This document shows, piece by piece, positions 34,686 through 43,789 of a stretch of DNA of 64,000 bases. Positions within the stretch are counted from its first letter, which is position 1. Every line of letters starts with the position of its first letter. The DNA comes from CAWIHA01 sp963835855 (lineage in GTDB: Bacteria > Acidobacteriota > Terriglobia > Bryobacterales > Bryobacteraceae): the NCBI GenBank assembly GCA_963835855.1, contig CAWIHA010000023.1, positions 57,736 to 121,735 of the forward strand, read 5' to 3'. The translations under genes and the position numbers were made by a program. The notes below the pieces were generated by a model. The model saw only the letters and a list, made by a program, of their open reading frames with translations. It was not told the DNA's origin and searched no databases.

Positions 34686-37223
34686 ATGGGAAAAGAGTTG
34701 GTGATTTCAAAAAGCCGCCACGAAACCAAAGTGGCGATCCTCGAAGATGACCAGTTAGTCGAAGTCTTTTTTCAACGCGTGAACGAATATTCGCTGGCCG
34801 GCAGCATTCACAAGGGCCGCGTGACGCGCGTCCTCCCGGGCATGCAATCCGCGTTTGTCGATATCGGCCTCGGCCGCGACGCGTTCCTGTACGTATCCGA
34901 TTTCTTCGAGGACAACGAGGAATATGACAAGATTGCCGGCGCTGCGGAAGAGAAGGCGCTAAAGGCCGAGCGGCCGGCGCGGGGCGTCGCGACCATGCCG
35001 GCTCCGGCAGTGGAGCCCGCAGCGGTCCCGGCCGAAGTCACAGCCCCCGGGCAAGAACGGGCCGAGGAGCCGGAAGGCCACGATCGCAAGGGACGCCGCT
35101 CGCGCCGCCGCCGCTCGCGTGGCCGGGGCTTCCCCGAGTCGAAATACGCGCACCCGGAAGAGGGGGCGGAAGCGCCCAAAACCGTCGAACCCTCCCGGAC
35201 CGCTGAGCCATCTCACGCCGCGGAGCGGGGACCGGAGCGGGAATTCTCCATCCTGCCGGGCGAGACACTCGCCAAGTACAGGCGGGCCGGATCTGAAGAG
35301 AATCCATCCGAAACCGCGGCGGAAGCTATAACGGACACGGCGGCGGAAGAGTTTCAAACCGCCGGGGAATCGGGGACAGCGGCCGCGGCCCCTCCCGAAG
35401 AAAAATTCTCGATCACGTATCCGATGCCGGCGGTGGCGCCGCCCATCGGGGAGGAATTCGCTGCCCATCCGGCAACGGCTTCCGCCGCGGGCGCCGCAGC
35501 CACCACTCGAGAGGAGGCCCGCCAGCTCGCTATTACAGAGCCGCTGCGCGAAGATCTGGTTGCCGATGCCGGCCGGCCCGAGCCGCACGAGCTCGCGGCT
35601 TCGAGACCGGAGGCGCCGCCGCTCGAACCGGCGAATAGTCAAGCGTTGCTTCCCGAAGAAGCCGGGGAGCAGGACGAAGAGCCGGCGCTGGTTACCGATC
35701 TCCCCGACGAGGTGATCCCCGAACAGCCGGAAACCGGTGAACAGATCGCCGCTGAGGCCGAAGAAGGCGCCCCGCACGCGGAAGAAGTGACGCCGGCCTC
35801 GACGCCAGTGAGCCTCACCGCGACGCTGCGCGAGCAAGGTTACCGTTACATGCATAGGGTCTCGCGGCGAATGCGGCGCAAGATGCGCCCAGGGCCCCCC
35901 CCGGAAGGGCAAGGCCAAGCCACCGAGCCAAGGCCGCCGGCGCTCCAAGAGGTTTCCGCGCCGGAGCCATCCGCGAACGGCCTCCCGGACCAGCGTGGAC
36001 CGCGCCAGGGCCGTAAGGCCGAGCAGTCCATCACCGAACTGCTGAAGGAGGGCCAGGAGGTTCTGGTTCAGATTGCCAAAGAGCCTTTGGGGCAGAAGGG
36101 CGCGCGCATCACGTCGCACATCGCCCTCCCCGGCCGGTACGTCGTCTATATGCCGACCGTCGAGCACCTCGGCGTGTCCCGCAAGATCGTTTCCGAGGAC
36201 GAGCGGCTGCGCCTGAAACGCATCCTGCAAGCGCACCGCAGCGGCATCCCGGGCGGCTTCATTGTGCGCACCGCCGGCGAGGGCAAGTCCGAGGATGACA
36301 TCGCCTCCGACATACGATTCCTGTTCAACATGTGGCTGGATATCCGGCAGAAAGCCGAATCGCGGCCAGCACCGGCGCTCATTCATCACGACCTCGACCT
36401 GGTCAGCCGCATTCTGCGCGACCAAATGGCCGAACCGTTCAAGAGCGTCTGGGTGGATAACGAAGAAATCTACGAGGGCGTGCTGCGCTTCGTCGAGCGT
36501 TTTCAGCCGGCGGCGGTCGGACGAGTGAAGCTGTATACGCGCAATACGCCTATTTTCGATGCGTTCAACGTCAGCTCCGAACTCGAGAAGGCGCTTCGCC
36601 CGAAGGTTTGGCTCAAATCCGGCGGTTACATCGTCATCAACCAGACCGAGGCCCTGGTTGCGATCGACGTCAATACCGGCAAATTTGTGGGCAGGTCGAA
36701 CCGCCTGGAAGACACGATCGTCAGGACCAACACCGAAGCGGTCAAGGAGATTGTCAGGCAGATACGGCTGCGCGATCTTGGCGGCATTATCGTCGTCGAT
36801 TTCATCGACATGGACGAGCGGAAGAATCGCCAGAAGGTGATGCAGGCGCTCGAAGAAGCCATTCGGGCCGACAAGGCGCCAAACAAGGTCCTCCAGTTTA
36901 ACGATTTCGGTTTAGTCGCGATTACCCGCAAGCGCGTGAAGCAGAGCCTGGAGCGAACGCTGTGCGCGCCGTGCCCGTACTGCGAAGGCTCGGGATACGT
37001 CAAGAGCGTCCAGACCGTCATTAGCGAGATCCTGCAAGAGGCGCAGAAAATCGCGCGCGACATCGAGGGCACAGACGTGACGCTACGCGTCAGCCCGGAA
37101 GTCGCGAAGATCTTAAAGGCGAGCGACAACCAGTATCTTGAGGAACTCGAGGAGATCCTCGGGCGCGCGGTGCTGGTCGTCAGCGACCCGCTGCTCCAGC
37201 AGGAGAAATTCGACCTCATCTGA
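34686..37223 (+). CDS. Ribonuclease E/G with a large insertion in the S1 domain
   Basis: The product has 845 residues from the ATG at 34686; earlier in-frame starts lack support. The N-terminal S1 half (VFFQRVNEYSLAGSIHKGRV...VDIGLGRDAFLYVSDFF) stops near residue 85. It resumes near residue 445 (ITELLKEGQEVLVQIAKEP-GQKGARIT). The intervening ~360 residues are Ala/Glu/Pro-rich and disordered, with one Arg-rich patch (KGRRSRRRRSRGRG). The catalytic DNase I-like region (AIDVNTGKF, VVDFIDM) and the Zn-link CPYCEGSG are intact. It matures rRNA and turns over mRNA; the insertion may carry RNA- or protein-binding sites. Confidence 0.93.
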   Translation: MGKELVISKSRHETKVAILEDDQLVEVFFQRVNEYSLAGSIHKGRVTRVLPGMQSAFVDIGLGRDAFLYVSDFFEDNEEYDKIAGAAEEKALKAERPARGVATMPAPAVEPAAVPAEVTAPGQERAEEPEGHDRKGRRSRRRRSRGRGFPESKYAHPEEGAEAPKTVEPSRTAEPSHAAERGPEREFSILPGETLAKYRRAGSEENPSETAAEAITDTAAEEFQTAGESGTAAAAPPEEKFSITYPMPAVAPPIGEEFAAHPATASAAGAAATTREEARQLAITEPLREDLVADAGRPEPHELAASRPEAPPLEPANSQALLPEEAGEQDEEPALVTDLPDEVIPEQPETGEQIAAEAEEGAPHAEEVTPASTPVSLTATLREQGYRYMHRVSRRMRRKMRPGPPPEGQGQATEPRPPALQEVSAPEPSANGLPDQRGPRQGRKAEQSITELLKEGQEVLVQIAKEPLGQKGARITSHIALPGRYVVYMPTVEHLGVSRKIVSEDERLRLKRILQAHRSGIPGGFIVRTAGEGKSEDDIASDIRFLFNMWLDIRQKAESRPAPALIHHDLDLVSRILRDQMAEPFKSVWVDNEEIYEGVLRFVERFQPAAVGRVKLYTRNTPIFDAFNVSSELEKALRPKVWLKSGGYIVINQTEALVAIDVNTGKFVGRSNRLEDTIVRTNTEAVKEIVRQIRLRDLGGIIVVDFIDMDERKNRQKVMQALEEAIRADKAPNKVLQFNDFGLVAITRKRVKQSLERTLCAPCPYCEGSGYVKSVQTVISEILQEAQKIARDIEGTDVTLRVSPEVAKILKASDNQYLEELEEILGRAVLVVSDPLLQQEKFDLI

Positions 37224-37338
37224 GACAGCCTTCCGAATGAACAGCCTGGCTGCCACTTATGGCTCGTGTGCACCTCCGCTTGCCAATACTACTTAATTCA
37301 GATATACTTTAGGGTATTGACACTCAAGGAGGGCTTGC

Positions 37339-38202
37339 ATGCCGAATTACGCTCACCCGGATGCACTGGTCAGCACGGAATGGGTTGCACAACACCTGAC
37401 CGATCCCAAGGTGCGCATCGTTGAAATCGATGTCGATACAGCCGCTTACAATGAGGGCCACGTGCCGGGCGCCATGGCCTGGGCATGGGACACCCAGCTC
37501 TCGGATACCGTCAGCCGCGACATCCTCTCCCAGAACCAGTTCGAGGATCTCCTGGCAAGTTCCGGCATTTCGCCAAGCACGACGGTGGTGCTTTACGGCG
37601 ACAACAACAACTGGTTCGCCGCCTGGGCGTTCTGGCAAATGAAGATTTACGGCCACAAAGACGTCCGCCTGATGGACGGCGGCCGCAAGAAGTGGCTCGC
37701 CGAGGGGCGCGAACTCAGCACCGAAGTGCCGCAGCCCCAGCGGGCGGCCTATCGCGCTTCGGCGCCCGACTTTTCCATCCGGGTGTTGCTACCTCAGGTT
37801 CAGGCAGCGCAAAAGAAGGGGACCGCGGCGCTGATCGATGTCCGCAACCCGCAAGAATTCACGGGCGAAATCCTTGCGCCTCCCGGCCTGCCCGAAACCT
37901 GCCAGCGCGGCGGCCACATACCCGGCGCGCGCAATGTGCCATGGGGCAAAGCGGCGAACGACGACGGCACGTTCAAATCCTACGACGAGCTCAAGAGCCT
38001 GTACGCCGCCCAGGGCGTGGACGGCTCCACGCCGGTGATCGCCTATTGCCGCATCGGCGAGCGATCGAGCCACACCTGGTTCGTTCTCAAGTACCTGCTC
38101 GGCTTCAACCACGTCACGAACTACGACGGCTCGTGGACGGAGTGGGGCAACCTGGTCGGAGCGCCGGTCGAGAAGGGCGTGGCGAAGGCGGCGCACCAAT
38201 GA
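37339..38202 (+). CDS. Thiosulfate sulfurtransferase (two-domain rhodanese)
   Basis: The product has 287 residues with two rhodanese modules. The N-terminal one is inactive (LYGDNNNWFAAWAFW). The C-terminal one carries the catalytic Cys in the loop CRIGERSS followed by HTWFVLKYLLG. It transfers sulfane sulfur from thiosulfate to cyanide or other acceptors. An AAGGAGGG ribosome binding site precedes the ATG. It overlaps a small gene downstream by 4 bp. Confidence 0.9.
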   Translation: MPNYAHPDALVSTEWVAQHLTDPKVRIVEIDVDTAAYNEGHVPGAMAWAWDTQLSDTVSRDILSQNQFEDLLASSGISPSTTVVLYGDNNNWFAAWAFWQMKIYGHKDVRLMDGGRKKWLAEGRELSTEVPQPQRAAYRASAPDFSIRVLLPQVQAAQKKGTAALIDVRNPQEFTGEILAPPGLPETCQRGGHIPGARNVPWGKAANDDGTFKSYDELKSLYAAQGVDGSTPVIAYCRIGERSSHTWFVLKYLLGFNHVTNYDGSWTEWGNLVGAPVEKGVAKAAHQ

Positions 38203-38489
38203 GGGCCGAAAAGCATGCCGCCTCCAGCCGGGCCGTGCAGCCGCCCAAACCAGGAAACGGCTACGCATTGTTTCCCCAGGAGTTCTCCGAGCGCCGGCTC
38301 GAGCTCGAAGGATGGCCTGTGAACCTGACCAGTTACCGCATCGGCGAGGTGTTCCATTCGAAGGCCGATAACGTTTCGCCCGGCGCGGCTTTGGCGCGGA
38401 CGACCGGCGCGACCAAGCAGGAGGCCGAGGCCAGAGCCATCGAGAAGGCGCGCGAGCGCCTGGCGCGCACGCGCCGCCACGCGGTCTGA
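38199..38489 (+). CDS. Small conserved-looking hypothetical protein
   Basis: The product has 96 residues. Its ATG overlaps the rhodanese stop (ATGA), so the two are coupled. The central part (RLELEGWPVNLTSYRIGEVFHSKADNV) is followed by a helix rich in Ala/Glu/Arg. It has no recognised domain. It may accompany the sulfurtransferase in sulfur metabolism, judged only from position. Confidence 0.6.
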   Translation: MRAEKHAASSRAVQPPKPGNGYALFPQEFSERRLELEGWPVNLTSYRIGEVFHSKADNVSPGAALARTTGATKQEAEARAIEKARERLARTRRHAV

Positions 38490-38670
38490 CAGCATCGCCG
38501 CTTCTTGGCAGCCCTCCAACGGCCATGGCGATCCGGGGGATGGATTTTTCCGGCGCTGTGCTAAATTGATATGGCGTGTGGCCTGCGCCCGGGGCGAGAG
38601 GCCGCACGTCATTGAGGCCAGGAAGCGGTGAGATGCCGTTTCCTGAAGGCAACACGCCCAGCCCGTCACC

Positions 38671-38760
38671 GGAGAGATGGCCGAGTGGTTGAAGGCGCAC
38701 GCTTGGAAAGCGTGTATAGGGGAAACTCTATCGAGGGTTCGAATCCCTCTCTCTCCGCCA
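38671..38760 (+). tRNA. tRNA-Ser (anticodon GGA)
   Basis: The acceptor stem GGAGAGA/TCTCTCC, D-arm TGGCCGAGTGGTTGAAGGC and anticodon loop TTGGAAA (GGA) are visible. It also has a long class II variable arm, the T-arm GGGTTCGAATCCC and an encoded CCA. Length is 90 nt. The backbone gene order ends here and accessory genes start just downstream, making it a possible integration landmark. Confidence 0.97.
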
Positions 38761-38805
38761 GCGCTTGTTACTTCCTTTCAATGGGTCCGATGCCTTTTGG
38801 CCTGG

Positions 38806-38919
38806 ATGTGTCCGTTTTGTGGCAGAGGCCATGTTGTGCCTCGATCATGCTCGAACTGCGCAGGCGGCACTTTCGGAACACAACTCACCATCATGCATCC
38901 CCCGTGGCCGCGAAGGTAG
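38806..38919 (+). CDS. Possible zinc-ribbon mini-protein or remnant
   Basis: A 37-codon frame starts MCPFCGRGHVVPRSCSNC, two Cys pairs as in a zinc ribbon. There is no clear ribosome binding site. It may be a gene remnant at the tRNA-proximal edge of the island. Confidence 0.25.
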   Translation: MCPFCGRGHVVPRSCSNCAGGTFGTQLTIMHPPWPRR

Positions 38920-39003
38920 CGCGGGATGAACCGTGGGAACAGGGGCGAGGCGCTGATATTGACTGGAGCCGTTAACGCATCGTTTTTCAAGCGAATTTGG
39001 GCC

Positions 39004-39032
39004 TTGACGCCACACATAGGGTGATATATGTT
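39004..39032 (+). promoter_or_regulatory. Promoter of the HTH-methyltransferase-kinase operon
   Basis: TTGACG (39004-39009) and TATGTT (39027-39032) are spaced 17 bp apart and end 14 bp before the first ATG. TGATATATGTTGATATGGGTTGA across the -10 contains three spaced TTGA/TGAT motifs that could be an operator for the HTH protein. Such a short leader suggests autoregulation. Confidence 0.45.
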
Positions 39033-39046
39033 GATATGGGTTGACC

Positions 39047-39244
39047 ATGTCTGGTCGCCACAAGACGCTCGCGCAGGCTGCAAGGGAGATCGGTGTCTCT
39101 CCGATCACGCTTCGCCGATGGCTTTTAACCAAGAAGGTCGGCGAAGTAGGTAGGGACAGAAACGGCTGGCGCGTTTTCTCAGACGACGACGTCACACGCA
39201 TCAGAACCTACGCAACGAAGACCACGCCGCCGGAGAAGAAATGA
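39047..39244 (+). CDS. MerR-like HTH regulator, first gene of island operon
   Basis: The product has 65 residues. A single winged HTH of the MerR/excisionase type is visible (TLAQAAREIGVSPITLRRWLLT...GWRVFSDDDVTRIRTYA). There is no effector domain, so it is either a small repressor of its own operon or an excisionase-like DNA bender. Its stop overlaps the methyltransferase start by 4 bp (ATGA). Confidence 0.75.
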   Translation: MSGRHKTLAQAAREIGVSPITLRRWLLTKKVGEVGRDRNGWRVFSDDDVTRIRTYATKTTPPEKK

Positions 39245-40578
39245 TTCGAGACGAGGAACTGCCGGAACTGCAAGAGCTGAGAAGCGTCGAGTCCGAGTTC
39301 CCGATACGGCCTGAGACGAGATTGGCGGACCAAGTCGTCGCCACAGGCAATGACACCGAGCCCGTTCATAGGTGGTTCAGATTTAAGGAGAGCTTTGCCC
39401 CTGAGCTGCTCAAGAGCATCATTCTGCAGGTGTATCCTACCGGCACTCCAAGGACGCTGAGCATCCTGGACCCGTTCGCCGGCGTCGGGACCACCCTGTT
39501 GGCAGCGGAGAAGCTCGCGGCTCATGATCCAAAGCCGTCGGTTCGCGTAGCTGGCATTGAACGCAACCCGTTCATCCACTTCGCCGCCCTCACAAAAGTG
39601 AATTGGCGTAACATCGATTACCCACGTCTCCTCGATATTGGAGATCGCGCCATTAGGCGCGCAGGGAGTCTTGGAGCGCGCCTGCCAGCACTCTCCAGCA
39701 TCAGGACCGGTCGCTGCATAAGCAGGTATGTGAGCAGACGTCTTCTGGTCATACAAGAAGCCATCGGCGACCTTGCACACGGGGCCACTCGGGACGCGTT
39801 GCTGCTGGGCTTGGCCGCGAGCATCGAACCGCTCAGCAAAGTCCGCAAAGACGGCCGCGCCCTGCGGATCGTCCGCAGCTGGCACCCGCAAATACGAACA
39901 GTTCTCACCAGCAAGTGGGAGCAAATCCAAACCGACTGCGCCGCACTTGCAAAGACGACTCCGGCGACGGACTTCCGGGCAACACTGATCAACGGGGATG
40001 GGCGCGATCTGCGAAAAGCCGGCGTCCAGGACCAATCGATTGACCTCGTCTTTACCTCGCCCCCGTACCCCAACAACATCGACTACACGGAAGTCTACAA
40101 GCTCGAATTGTGGCTCCTCGGTTTCGTTCGGAACGAGAAGGAGTTTCTGGCTTTGCGCAAGATGACGTTCAGGAGCCATCCCACCTGCGCGACGCCCGCG
40201 CCTCCGCCCAGGTTTGCCGAACAGGTGAAGACCGGCATGCTCCAGCGCCTGCTAGCGCCAGTACTAGAACGAGCAGAAGCTCAGCCGTGGCGACATCGGC
40301 TCTTCGAGGGCTACTTCTCAGATATGTGGACAACCTTGGAGGAGTCGTACCGGTGTCTCCGAAAAGGAGGGCACGCGGTATTTGTGGTCGGCAATTCCTT
40401 GCATGGCGGATCAGGCTCCGCGTACTTGGTTCCTACGGACCTCATGATCGCTGGGATCGCACGCACTTTAGGGTTCGAGACACATGAAACCCTCATCGCA
40501 AGGAGCCTCAAGCGTCGACTCAGTGGCAACCATTTTCTCCGAGAATCTGTCGTGATCCTACGCAAGCCAAATGTCTGA
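39241..40578 (+). CDS. Amino-type DNA methyltransferase
   Basis: The product has 445 residues. The AdoMet motif I region is ILDPFAGVGTTLLAAEKLA followed by GIERNPF. The catalytic motif IV is LVFTSPPYPNNIDYTEVY, and the C-terminal strands are CLRKGGHAVFVVGNS. The order (FxGxG first, then PPY) and the TSPPY tetrad indicate an N4-cytosine or N6-adenine methylase. No classical target-recognition domain is obvious; the region between motifs I and IV (about residues 110-255) is helical and may serve. It overlaps the kinase gene by 8 bp. No cognate restriction enzyme is adjacent. Confidence 0.8.
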   Translation: MIRDEELPELQELRSVESEFPIRPETRLADQVVATGNDTEPVHRWFRFKESFAPELLKSIILQVYPTGTPRTLSILDPFAGVGTTLLAAEKLAAHDPKPSVRVAGIERNPFIHFAALTKVNWRNIDYPRLLDIGDRAIRRAGSLGARLPALSSIRTGRCISRYVSRRLLVIQEAIGDLAHGATRDALLLGLAASIEPLSKVRKDGRALRIVRSWHPQIRTVLTSKWEQIQTDCAALAKTTPATDFRATLINGDGRDLRKAGVQDQSIDLVFTSPPYPNNIDYTEVYKLELWLLGFVRNEKEFLALRKMTFRSHPTCATPAPPPRFAEQVKTGMLQRLLAPVLERAEAQPWRHRLFEGYFSDMWTTLEESYRCLRKGGHAVFVVGNSLHGGSGSAYLVPTDLMIAGIARTLGFETHETLIARSLKRRLSGNHFLRESVVILRKPNV

Positions 40579-42488
40579 AGAGCCACAGAAACTCACCTTC
40601 GAAGCGTCGGCCTATCTCCAGACGCTGATCGGCCGCGAGCTCTTTAGAAGTCGGGAGCTCGCCGTCGTGGAACTGGTGAAGAACGCCTACGACTCGGGTG
40701 CCCGCAATGTCAACATCAGAATCTCGCTCCCCACCGAGAAGCGCGTCCCCTCGTTCGAGATCACGGACGATGGGAGCGGGATGGATCTCGCAGGCATCAA
40801 GCGACTTTTCATGGTCGCCGGCTGACAGCGAGAAGGGCAGCGAGCCGGCCGGAGCAGAAGGACGCATACCAACTGGCGAGAAAGGCATTGGTCGGTTCGC
40901 GAGTGACAGTCTTGGCAGCACGCTCCAGGTCGAAACCAAGATCGCAGGCCAGACTGAGGGAACGGTCGTCATCATCGATTGGACTCTGTTCAACACGCGG
41001 AAGAAGCGCTTTAATCAAATTGAGGCACCTTGCTATCGCCGCCCGCTGTCGTTCTTGCAGCGAGGGCAGAGCGGAACGCGTTTGACGATTACGCAATTTC
41101 GTGAGCCCTGGGAGAGGGACAGCATTGAGAAACTCCGCCACACTCTCTCTCAGCTCCTGAATCCGTTCGATCCGCCAAAGCACTTCCAGATTAATCTCGA
41201 AGTTGTGGATTCGCCGTCGCTCACAGGACCTGTCCAGACTATGCCAGTGGTCGATCCCGACTTCGACCTGCGCTTCACGGTCAAGGCTAATGGCATTCTC
41301 GAACGTGTACTGAAACGCACCTCCACCAGCACAGATGAGAGGAGGTCGACTGCGGCAGACATTAAGGGACTAGACAAGCTATTTGGCCTTCGGGGCCGGC
41401 TGTACTACTATGTAAAGCGACCGAAGCAGATTCAAGCGCACGGTCGCACGCCCGGTGTGTTTCTGTTCCGCGATGGGTTCCGCGTTGAGCCATTCGGCGG
41501 CAGCTCTTCCGATTGGCTCGGTGTTGGCGAGAAACGCGCGAAACGTGCCGGTCATGCACATATCGTCCCGTCGCGACTCTACGGGTTCGTATCGATTTCA
41601 CGCCAACAACACAAGAACCTCCGAGACACAACGAGCCGAGAAGCGCTGCTGGATACCGAAGAATCACAGGCGCTGGTCCACGTCCTCAGAAGCGATGTCC
41701 TGGTGTTTCTCGAGGAGGAGATCCGGCGCGACGTAGCTGAGCCGCGCTGGGAAGAGAGTAGAACGCGTAAGGCCGCAGAACTTCAGCGTGTTCGGTTCCA
41801 AGCACTCAGCGTGATGTCTTCAGGAGTGGCCCACGAGCTGCGCCAACCACTTCAGGCCATACGGAGCGAAGCTGGAAACATCGCAACTCGACTGATGCAG
41901 CTGAGGATTGACGATGCAGTCATCAAAAAGGCGCAACAAAGCATCGACTTGAGCATTGAGCGCATCGACCAGAAGATCCAACTCATATCTGCTTTGACCG
42001 GAACGAAGCTCGACGTTTCGAGCGAAATCGACATGGCGAAGGTCATCAGGGAGGAGTGCGACCTCTTCACTGAGCGACTCAGAGAGCACAGCATCGATCT
42101 GCGACTCGATCTTCCCGCATCACATGAAGCCATCGTTAGCGATCCACTCGTCAGAATGATCGTGAAGAACATGGTCGATAACGCGATCAATGCCCTCAGC
42201 GACGTCCACGACGGACGAAAACGCTTCATGCAGGTTAGACTGAGGTATGAAAACGATGCGCATGTGATCTCCGTCCAGGACAATGGCCTGGGCGTACCTG
42301 CCGGCCTGCGAGACAAACTCTTCACAAAGTTCGCGACCGACACGCCGGGAGGGATGGGGGTCGGCCTTTACATCTGCCAGCTTCTCCTCAAATCTCACGA
42401 CGGAGAGATCACATTCGTTACTGAAGACGGAAAAGGTAGTACATTCTCAGCTCAATTTGCGGAACAGGAGCTTGCCGATGCCGAGTAG
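40571..42488 (+). CDS. Double-GHKL sensor histidine kinase with internal +1 frameshift
   Basis: Two frames together encode about 638 residues. Frame 1 (40571-40822) holds an HSP90/MORC-like GHKL start (VVELVKNAYDSGA; DDGSGMD). It stops at TGA 40823-40825. Skipping one T at 40823 continues without loss into frame 2 (GDSEKGSEPAG...TGEKGIGRFA). A second kinase core follows: phospho-acceptor His in GVAHELRQPLQAI (DHp), then HATPase_c (NMVDNAINAL, VQDNGLGVP, GMGVGLYICQLLL). It overlaps the receiver by 11 bp. It is either a recent frameshift, a sequencing error or recoding; the remainder is undamaged. Confidence 0.78.
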
Positions 42489-42975
42489 GATTCTCATCGT
42501 TGACGACGAGAAGCTCGTGCTGGACGGTTTCAGGACCGCCCTGGAACTTGACGGATTTGCGGTGTGGACTGCGCAAGATCCGCCGACCGCGCTCAAGCTC
42601 GCGCAAGAGGCGTCCTTCGATCTTATCGTGCTCGACTTCATCATGCGTGGCATGGACGGGCTGGAGCTCCTTGCCAGAATCCGGAAACACCAGCCACTCG
42701 TCCGCTCCATAGTAATCTCCGGAAAGGTCGACAGCGGGAAGTCGGAGGAGGACCTGACCAAGACTCTCGGGGAGCAGGTGGAGGCGGACCTTTACCTCCA
42801 CAAGCCGCTTTCAAACGAGCGGCTCATTGCTGCGGTCAGGGGCCTGCTCACAGATGCCGGAGCCGGCGACTGGAAAGAGATCGCGGGCCAACTGGTCCAG
42901 AAACAAGCCGCCCCCATTGCTAAGGCAAAGTCGGCCGCCAAGGCACTCAAGAAGAATCTCAAGAAGAAGCGGTGA
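42478..42975 (+). CDS. Stand-alone response-regulator receiver with Lys-rich tail
   Basis: The product has 165 residues. It is a complete receiver domain with the acidic pair (ILIVDDEK), phospho-Asp (LIVLDFIMRGMDG), Ser (VIS) and Lys (LHKPL). There is no DNA-binding domain. The C-terminal 40 residues end in a Lys/Ala tail (AKAKSAAKALKKNLKKKR) that could contact nucleic acid. The start lies inside the kinase gene, so the kinase and receiver are a cognate pair. The PIN nuclease follows after 5 bp. Confidence 0.88.
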   Translation: MPSRILIVDDEKLVLDGFRTALELDGFAVWTAQDPPTALKLAQEASFDLIVLDFIMRGMDGLELLARIRKHQPLVRSIVISGKVDSGKSEEDLTKTLGEQVEADLYLHKPLSNERLIAAVRGLLTDAGAGDWKEIAGQLVQKQAAPIAKAKSAAKALKKNLKKKR

Positions 42976-42980
42976 GAGAG

Positions 42981-43490
42981 ATGGCTCACTACTTCTTCGA
43001 TACCTCGGCACTGGTGCACCGGTATACGAACAGCCCACAACATGCGAGAATCAGCAGGATCGTCTCTAGCAAGCAGAATAGTTGCCACATTTGCGACCTT
43101 ACCATCCTTGAAATGGCCAGCGCTTTGGGCAGAGTGTGCCGAAACACTGGCGCGGGCCTGAAGAAGTACGATGCGATGAATACCCGGTTTTTGCAGGACA
43201 TCCAGACAGCTCGCCTCCAGGTGAGAACCACCACCTGGGTGAGCATCGTGCGAGCCAGAAACCTCCTCCGATTCGGCGGGGTAATCCTCGGCGCACCGTT
43301 TGGGAGTGTGGACGCGCTCATTGCATCGGCCTGCCTCGATCTCGCTCACAAACTTCAAGTCAGGTTCCGCTTCTATACTGCGGACTGGAACCAGTACGCG
43401 GTCCTCCGACGGAGCGATGTGTTCAGAGCCGGTATGATCCTCCAATACATCATGACGCCGAAACCGGGCATTCCCGCCCGTACAGGTTGA
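42981..43490 (+). CDS. PIN-domain ribonuclease, last gene of island operon
   Basis: The product has 169 residues from the ATG at 42981. The acidic PIN residues are present: Asp in YFFDTSALVHRY, Glu in LTILEMASALG, Asp in GSVDALIASACLDLA and Asp in FYTADWNQ. This is VapC-like, but no VapB-type antitoxin is adjacent. Instead the upstream partner is a receiver protein. It is a plausible RNA-cleaving effector controlled by the kinase/receiver pair (inference). Confidence 0.8.
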   Translation: MAHYFFDTSALVHRYTNSPQHARISRIVSSKQNSCHICDLTILEMASALGRVCRNTGAGLKKYDAMNTRFLQDIQTARLQVRTTTWVSIVRARNLLRFGGVILGAPFGSVDALIASACLDLAHKLQVRFRFYTADWNQYAVLRRSDVFRAGMILQYIMTPKPGIPARTG

Positions 43491-43789
43491 ACCGGAACGA
43501 CATAGCGTTGTGGCGAAGCGGAGGGCTTCCCCTTTAACTCCTCGCGAATGACGCGGCGAACCATGGCCTCGAGCGATGGAGCACATCTGCGGGATAGAAG
43601 AGCCAGAGCTTAAACCCAGTCGCTCTCGCGCAATTGGATCAAGAATGGCTTCAGGAGGACAGGGTCCGTCTGCGCCAAATCGACAAAATGATCGAACAGG
43701 GGCCGCATGCAATCGTAATTGACGCTCAGCGAGGTCCCGAGCTCGCGGTGTGCAAGGAAGGCGTCCGCAAAACAGACGCCGCTGTCAAG
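43491..43789. other. Gap between PIN gene and IS element; nothing recognised
   Basis: About 300 bp of lower-order sequence. Short frames occur on both strands, including a minus-strand one starting MVRRVIREELKGK, but none has a domain or ribosome binding site. It probably holds residual island sequence. Confidence 0.4.

Noticed and set aside
39241..40578. Type I or III restriction-modification system
   Set aside because: A methyltransferase is present, but no specificity subunit, helicase or restriction subunit is adjacent.
42981..43490. Classical VapBC toxin-antitoxin pair
   Set aside because: The PIN protein is present but no VapB-like antitoxin is encoded next to it; the upstream gene is a receiver.
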